This document shows, one piece after another, positions 1-6,283 of a stretch of DNA of 6,283 nucleotides. The stretch is taken from contig DNNT01000284.1 of assembly GCA_003497545.1 (NCBI GenBank), positions 1-6,283 of the forward strand, read 5' to 3'. The position numbers and the translations under genes are program-made. How positions within the stretch are numbered: the stretch's first letter is position 1; each line of letters opens with the position of its first letter. The notes below the pieces were generated by a model. It ran no database searches, was not told the origin of the DNA, and was given only the letters and a program-made list of their open reading frames with translations. The stretch comes from Arenimonas sp. (GTDB taxonomy: Bacteria > Pseudomonadota > Gammaproteobacteria > Xanthomonadales > Xanthomonadaceae).

Positions 1-54
1 CAGGCCACCCGCGACCAGCAGGATGACGCCGAGGATGAAGGCAGGCAGTCGCAT
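1..54 (-). CDS. Small membrane or exported protein, N-terminus only
   Basis: Only the first 18 codons are inside the window; the gene continues past the left edge. The visible peptide is MRLPAFILGVILLVAGGL: one Arg followed by an unbroken hydrophobic run. That fits a signal peptide or the first transmembrane helix of a small membrane protein. The start is supported by a GGAG ribosome-binding site 7 bases upstream (positions 62-65 on the minus strand). It lies 76 bases downstream of the saccharopine-dehydrogenase-like gene in the same direction, so it may be the third gene of that transcript, although a GC-rich hairpin sits in between. No family can be named from 18 residues. Confidence 0.6.
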   Translation of the reverse strand, partial: MRLPAFILGVILLVAGGL

Positions 55-78
55 GGTCGTGCTCCAGGTTCGCCCGGT

Positions 79-105
79 GCGGGCCGGGCAAGGGTAACGG
101 CCCGC
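79..105. repeat. GC-rich inverted repeat (possible hairpin) between two minus-strand genes
   Basis: Arms at 79-86 (GCGGGCCG) and 98-105 (CGGCCCGC) are perfectly complementary over 8 bases around an 11-base loop. They could form a strong RNA hairpin downstream of the oxidoreductase stop and upstream of the next start. No T-tract follows on the minus strand, so it is not a canonical intrinsic terminator. It could slow RNA decay, partly attenuate transcription, or be a chance product of high GC. Confidence 0.3.
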
Positions 106-130
106 GCCCCCGGGCGCCAATCGGCGTGGT

Positions 131-1174
131 TCAGTCGAGTCGCACGCCGGGCAGCGACAGCACGTAGTCGGCGCCCATCAGCTTCGAGGGCGTGTAGTAG
201 CCGCCCGCCGGCGCGGGGCCGCCGAGCAGGCGCTGCACGATGCCCAGCGCGGCCGTCACGGTGATGTCGTAGCCGTTGGGCGTGCGCAGGCGACGCTTGA
301 GTTCGTTTCCCGCGCCGTCGCGGGCTTCGCCCCAGACCACGCAGCCGGTCTTGCCACGGGTGTTGTCGGACGGGCCGCGCACTTTCTTTTCCACCTGCTT
401 CTTCAGCCAGGCCTGCACCGGGCCCAGGCCCAGCAGCGGGCCGAGCAGGCGCAGGCGACGCAGGCGCGTGGCCGTGGCCGGCGGCACGCCCATGTACACC
501 TCGATGTCGGGGATGCCGGTGGAAACATGGGCCGTGTAGACGTCGCCCCAGGGAATGGTCATGGCGAAACGCTGTTCGCCGTCGCGCTCGAACGTGCGCG
601 TCTTCCAGGCCAGCGGCACGCGTTTCACCACGCCGCCGATGCGCGCGCGGCCGCCCTTGCCCAGGCCTTCCACGCTGGTCTTGGCCGTGCCGGGGCTGGG
701 CCCGCCACCGGCTTCGAAGGCCAGCACCAGCGACGTGGCGGCGGGCAGCTCGCGCTTGAGCTGGGCGGCCAGGCAGTCGGTGGGCACCACGTCGAAGCCG
801 GAACCGGGTAGCACCACCACGCCCTTGTCGCGGGCGGCGGCGTCGTGTTCGTGGCAGAGCGCGAACACGTCGATTTCGCCGGTGATGTCGAGGTAGTGCG
901 CGCCCACGTCCAGGCAGGCCTCGAGCATCGGCCGGCAGGTGGCCGAGAACGGCCCCGCGCAGTGCAGCACCAGGCCGATGCCGTTGAGCCCCGTGCGCAG
1001 CGCCACCGGGTTGTCGAGCGCGAAGGCGCGTACGGCCAGGCCGTGCTTCTGCGCCAGCGGCTCCAGCGCCGCCGCGCTGCGACCCGCGAGCACGGGCTTC
1101 AGGCCGCGCTTCACCGCTTCTTCCACCATCATGCGGCCGGTGTAGCCGTTGGCGCCGTAGATCATCCAGTCCAT
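131..1174 (-). CDS. Saccharopine dehydrogenase-like NAD(P)-binding oxidoreductase
   Basis: A 347-residue cytoplasmic protein of the saccharopine-dehydrogenase NADP-binding-domain family, which includes the mycobacterial trans-acting enoyl reductases. Seen: the Rossmann glycine motif GANGYTG at residues 7-13; AGR at 30-32, whose Arg may favour NADP; CAGPF at 72-76; YLDITGE at 94-100; and PGSGFDVVPTD at 123-133. All are hallmarks of this family, not of true lysine-pathway enzymes. The C-terminal part is less conserved and includes a basic patch (KKQVEKKVRG). Length is slightly below the usual 380-420. The ATG lies one base after the stop of the upstream short-chain dehydrogenase (TGACATG) and has only a weak ribosome-binding site, so translational coupling is likely. 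Family membership is secure. The substrate is unknown; a role in fatty-acid or polyketide-like reduction is inference only. Confidence 0.88.
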   Translation of the reverse strand: MDWMIYGANGYTGRMMVEEAVKRGLKPVLAGRSAAALEPLAQKHGLAVRAFALDNPVALRTGLNGIGLVLHCAGPFSATCRPMLEACLDVGAHYLDITGEIDVFALCHEHDAAARDKGVVVLPGSGFDVVPTDCLAAQLKRELPAATSLVLAFEAGGGPSPGTAKTSVEGLGKGGRARIGGVVKRVPLAWKTRTFERDGEQRFAMTIPWGDVYTAHVSTGIPDIEVYMGVPPATATRLRRLRLLGPLLGLGPVQAWLKKQVEKKVRGPSDNTRGKTGCVVWGEARDGAGNELKRRLRTPNGYDITVTAALGIVQRLLGGPAPAGGYYTPSKLMGADYVLSLPGVRLD

Positions 1175-1175
1175 G

Positions 1176-5097
<3,922 letters not shown>

Positions 5098-5098
5098 T

Positions 5099-5157
5099 GA
5101 AAATGGGGTCAGAGAACATATTTGTTTTAAACAAATATGTTCTCTGACCCCATTTTC
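5099..5157. repeat. Perfect 59-base palindrome between convergent genes
   Basis: Arms 5099-5127 and 5129-5157 are perfect reverse complements over 29 bases around a single central T at 5128. The left arm begins GAAAATGGGGTCAGAG and continues through an A/T-rich AACATATTTGTTT. About one third of the arm is G/C, against roughly 70% around it, so it looks foreign. It starts one base after the peptidase TAA and ends 10 bases before the exonuclease III stop, nearly filling the gap. In RNA from either side it would fold into a 29-bp hairpin ending in UUUUC. It may therefore act as a two-way transcript end or an RNase III target, although the U-run is inside the stem and short. From memory, GGGGTCAGAG-type palindromes recur in gammaproteobacterial genomes and at the ends of small Y1-type transposase genes, so a non-autonomous REP/REPIN-like copy is plausible. 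No transposase is present here. Confidence 0.9.
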
Positions 5158-5167
5158 GAGGTGGGGA

Positions 5168-5953
5168 TCAGGGGGCGAGGTGCACCAGGGCCGGGGCGTG
5201 GTCGCTGGGGCGGTCCCAGGTGCGCGGTTCGCGGTCGATTTCGGCGCCGGTGCAGCGTTCGCGCAGGGCGTCGGAGACCAGGCACAGGTCGATGCGCAGG
5301 CCCAGGTTGCGGCGGAAGCCGGCCGCGCGGTAGTCCCACCAGCTGAAGGTGCCGCCGTCGGCGTGGTGCAGGCGGAAGCTGTCGTGCAGGCCCAGCTCCA
5401 GCAGCCGGCGCAGCGCCGCGCGCTCGGCGGTGGAGGTGAGGATGCTGGCGTCGTTCCACACCGCCGGGTCGTGCACGTCGCGGTCGTCGGGCGCGATGTT
5501 GAAATCGCCCATCACCACCAACCGCGGGTGCGCCTTGATCTCTTCGGCCAGCCAGCCGTGCACGGCGTCGAGCCAGCGCAGCTTGTAGTCGTACTTGTCG
5601 GTGCCCACGTCCTGGCCGTTCACCACGTACAGGTTGACGATGCGCAGTTCGCCCACGGTGGCGGCGATGACGCGCTTCTGCTCGTCGGCGAAGCCCGGGA
5701 TGCCCACCTGCACGTCGGCCGCCGGCTGCTTGGACACGATGGCCACGCCGTTGTAGGTCTTCTGCCCGGCGAACACGCTGCGGTAGCCCAGCGCAGCCAG
5801 CGCGTCGTCGGGGAAACGGCTGTCCTCGAGCTTGGTTTCCTGCAGGCCGACGATGTCGGGCTGGCGCAGCTTCAGCCACTCTTCCAGGTGCGGCAGGCGC
5901 ACGTTGAGCGAGTTGACGTTCCAGCTGGCGACGGTGGTGGTGGCGGTGTCCAT
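5168..5953 (-). CDS. xth: Exodeoxyribonuclease III / AP endonuclease
   Basis: A 261-residue Mg-dependent nuclease of the exonuclease III (EEP) family, acting in base-excision repair. It cuts the backbone 5' to abasic sites and removes blocking 3' groups, with 3'-5' exonuclease activity on duplex DNA. Seen: SWNVNSL with N12; LQETKL with the metal-binding E39; NLYVVNG with Y109; GDFNIAP with D150 and N152; RIDL at 220-223; and the C-terminal SDHAP with catalytic D251 and H252. All residues of the ExoIII active site are in order, and the length is close to the 268 residues of the E. coli enzyme. The ATG at 5953 places SWNVNSL at the usual distance from the N-terminus. No good Shine-Dalgarno precedes it; instead a 7-base inverted repeat abuts the start codon. 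It is a single gene, convergent with the peptidase across the palindrome and divergent from the cytochrome gene. Within the family it is nearer to the ExoA/XthA type than to the eukaryotic APE1 group, though that distinction is less certain. Confidence 0.95.
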   Translation of the reverse strand: MDTATTTVASWNVNSLNVRLPHLEEWLKLRQPDIVGLQETKLEDSRFPDDALAALGYRSVFAGQKTYNGVAIVSKQPAADVQVGIPGFADEQKRVIAATVGELRIVNLYVVNGQDVGTDKYDYKLRWLDAVHGWLAEEIKAHPRLVVMGDFNIAPDDRDVHDPAVWNDASILTSTAERAALRRLLELGLHDSFRLHHADGGTFSWWDYRAAGFRRNLGLRIDLCLVSDALRERCTGAEIDREPRTWDRPSDHAPALVHLAP

Positions 5954-5976
5954 GCGCGAATGCTAACCGTTCGCGC
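5954..5976. repeat. Short inverted repeat abutting the exonuclease III start
   Basis: GCGCGAA (5954-5960) and TTCGCGC (5970-5976) are perfect 7-base inverted arms around a 9-base loop, directly before the ATG of exonuclease III on the minus strand. In that mRNA the hairpin would cover the place where a ribosome-binding site should be. It could be an operator or a translation-limiting hairpin; chance in GC-rich DNA is also possible. Confidence 0.35.
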
Positions 5977-5992
5977 GAAGGGCGGCGAATGC

Positions 5993-6006
5993 TTGACCGG
6001 CATCAA
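5993..6006. promoter_or_regulatory. Putative FNR/Anr-type binding site
   Basis: TTGACCGGCATCAA matches the FNR/Anr dyad TTGAT-N4-ATCAA at 9 of 10 specified bases. Its centre (5999.5) lies 67 bases before the cytochrome ATG. A weak -10-like CATGCT at 6028-6033 would place transcription start near 6040, about 41 bases from the box centre, the usual class II activation distance. A role in oxygen- or redox-responsive control of a cytochrome gene makes sense. The alternative is that TTGACC is merely a -35 hexamer, but no -10 is visible at 16-18 bases from it. Confidence 0.4.
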
Positions 6007-6066
6007 GGCCATCGGTGAACGTGGGCGCATGCTGGAGCCTGCCCCCTCCCGCCCGGAGCCCCGCCG

Positions 6067-6283
6067 ATGAACGCCCGACGCCCCCGTTACGCCCCCTCCC
6101 GCCGCGCCCTGCACTGGCTGATGTTCCTGGCCGTCGTGGCCGCCTTCGTCTTCATCGAAGGCCGCGAGAACTTCGACCGCGGCACCCCGGCCCGCCTGGC
6201 CATGGTGCAGGCGCACTTCTGGACCGGCCTGGCCATCCTGGCGCTGATGCTGCCGCGCCTGCTGCTGGCCTTCTCGCGGCCGG
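6067..6283 (+). CDS. Cytochrome b561-type membrane protein, N-terminal part
   Basis: The first 72 codons are inside the window; the gene continues past the right edge. The protein begins with a basic stretch (MNARRPRYAPSRR). A first transmembrane helix follows (about 15-31, LHWLMFLAVVAAFVFIE), then a short polar loop and a second helix (about 50-69, HFWTGLAILALMLPRLLLAF). H16 in the RALHW motif and H50 in the QAHFWTGL motif are positioned like the haem-ligand histidines of bacterial b561/CybB proteins (PF01292-type cytochrome b). These are inner-membrane di-haem proteins of about 180 residues that pass electrons between quinol and other carriers. The ATG is supported by CGGAG (6054-6058) eight bases upstream. 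It is divergent from exonuclease III, with a putative FNR/Anr box in the shared spacer. Which b561 subfamily it belongs to cannot be decided without the missing C-terminal helices. Confidence 0.85.
   Translation, partial: MNARRPRYAPSRRALHWLMFLAVVAAFVFIEGRENFDRGTPARLAMVQAHFWTGLAILALMLPRLLLAFSRP

Noticed and set aside
79..105. The GC-rich hairpin as a Rho-independent terminator
   Set aside because: No T-run follows on either strand, and high local GC makes 8-base arms fairly likely by chance.
5099..5157. The palindrome as an ordinary intrinsic terminator
   Set aside because: A 29-bp mostly A/T stem with a one-base loop, and a four-base U-run that pairs inside the stem, differs from a short GC stem followed by free U's. 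It may still end transcripts, but its form alone does not show that.
5099..5157. The palindrome as a Stenotrophomonas GTAG-type (SMAG) REP
   Set aside because: No GTAG head is present beside either arm, so it does not fit that family as I know it.
5127..5879. A 250-codon minus-strand frame starting inside exonuclease III and ending in the palindrome
   Set aside because: It is Arg/Pro/Ala-rich shadow sequence of the exonuclease frame with no recognisable motif or start signal.

Overview
The window is very GC-rich (roughly 70% by eye) with strong G/C third-position bias and short spacers between genes. It reads as ordinary chromosome of a gammaproteobacterium, most plausibly of the Xanthomonadales/Lysobacteraceae (Lysobacter, Luteimonas, Stenotrophomonas type). 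The main reasons are the secreted dipeptidyl peptidase IV, which closely matches the family as known from Stenotrophomonas, and the overall gene style. The lineage is an inference from composition and protein style, not a database match.

Layout. On the minus strand, reading leftwards from about 1973, lie a classical short-chain dehydrogenase (1176-1973) and a saccharopine-dehydrogenase-like NAD(P)-binding oxidoreductase (131-1174). They are separated by one base (TGACATG) and are surely translated from one message. After a 76-base gap with a GC-rich hairpin comes the first 18 codons of a small membrane or exported protein that runs off the left edge (1-54). A 95-base divergent spacer (1974-2068) separates these from a plus-strand pair: a second short-chain dehydrogenase (2069-2830, GTG start) and, 11 bases later, a secreted S9-family dipeptidyl peptidase IV (2842-5097) with its catalytic triad and N-terminal-binding Glu pair intact.

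The peptidase converges on an exodeoxyribonuclease III gene on the minus strand (5168-5953). The 70-base gap between the two stops is almost filled by the most unusual object in the window: a perfect 59-base palindrome (5099-5157, arms of 29 bases, one central base). It is A/T-rich in contrast to everything around it and carries a GGGGTCAGAG core. Divergent from the nuclease, a cytochrome b561-type membrane protein starts at 6067 and runs off the right edge. The shared spacer holds a near-consensus FNR/Anr-type dyad (TTGAC-N4-ATCAA) at a distance that would suit an activator of the cytochrome gene.

Working together. The two minus-strand oxidoreductases look like one functional unit acting on an unidentified, perhaps lipid-like, substrate. 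The SDR and peptidase are close enough for co-transcription but act in different compartments (cytoplasm and periplasm). I see no CRISPR array, tRNA, rRNA, transposase, phage gene or recognisable defence system. The palindrome is the only piece with a mobile or repeat character.
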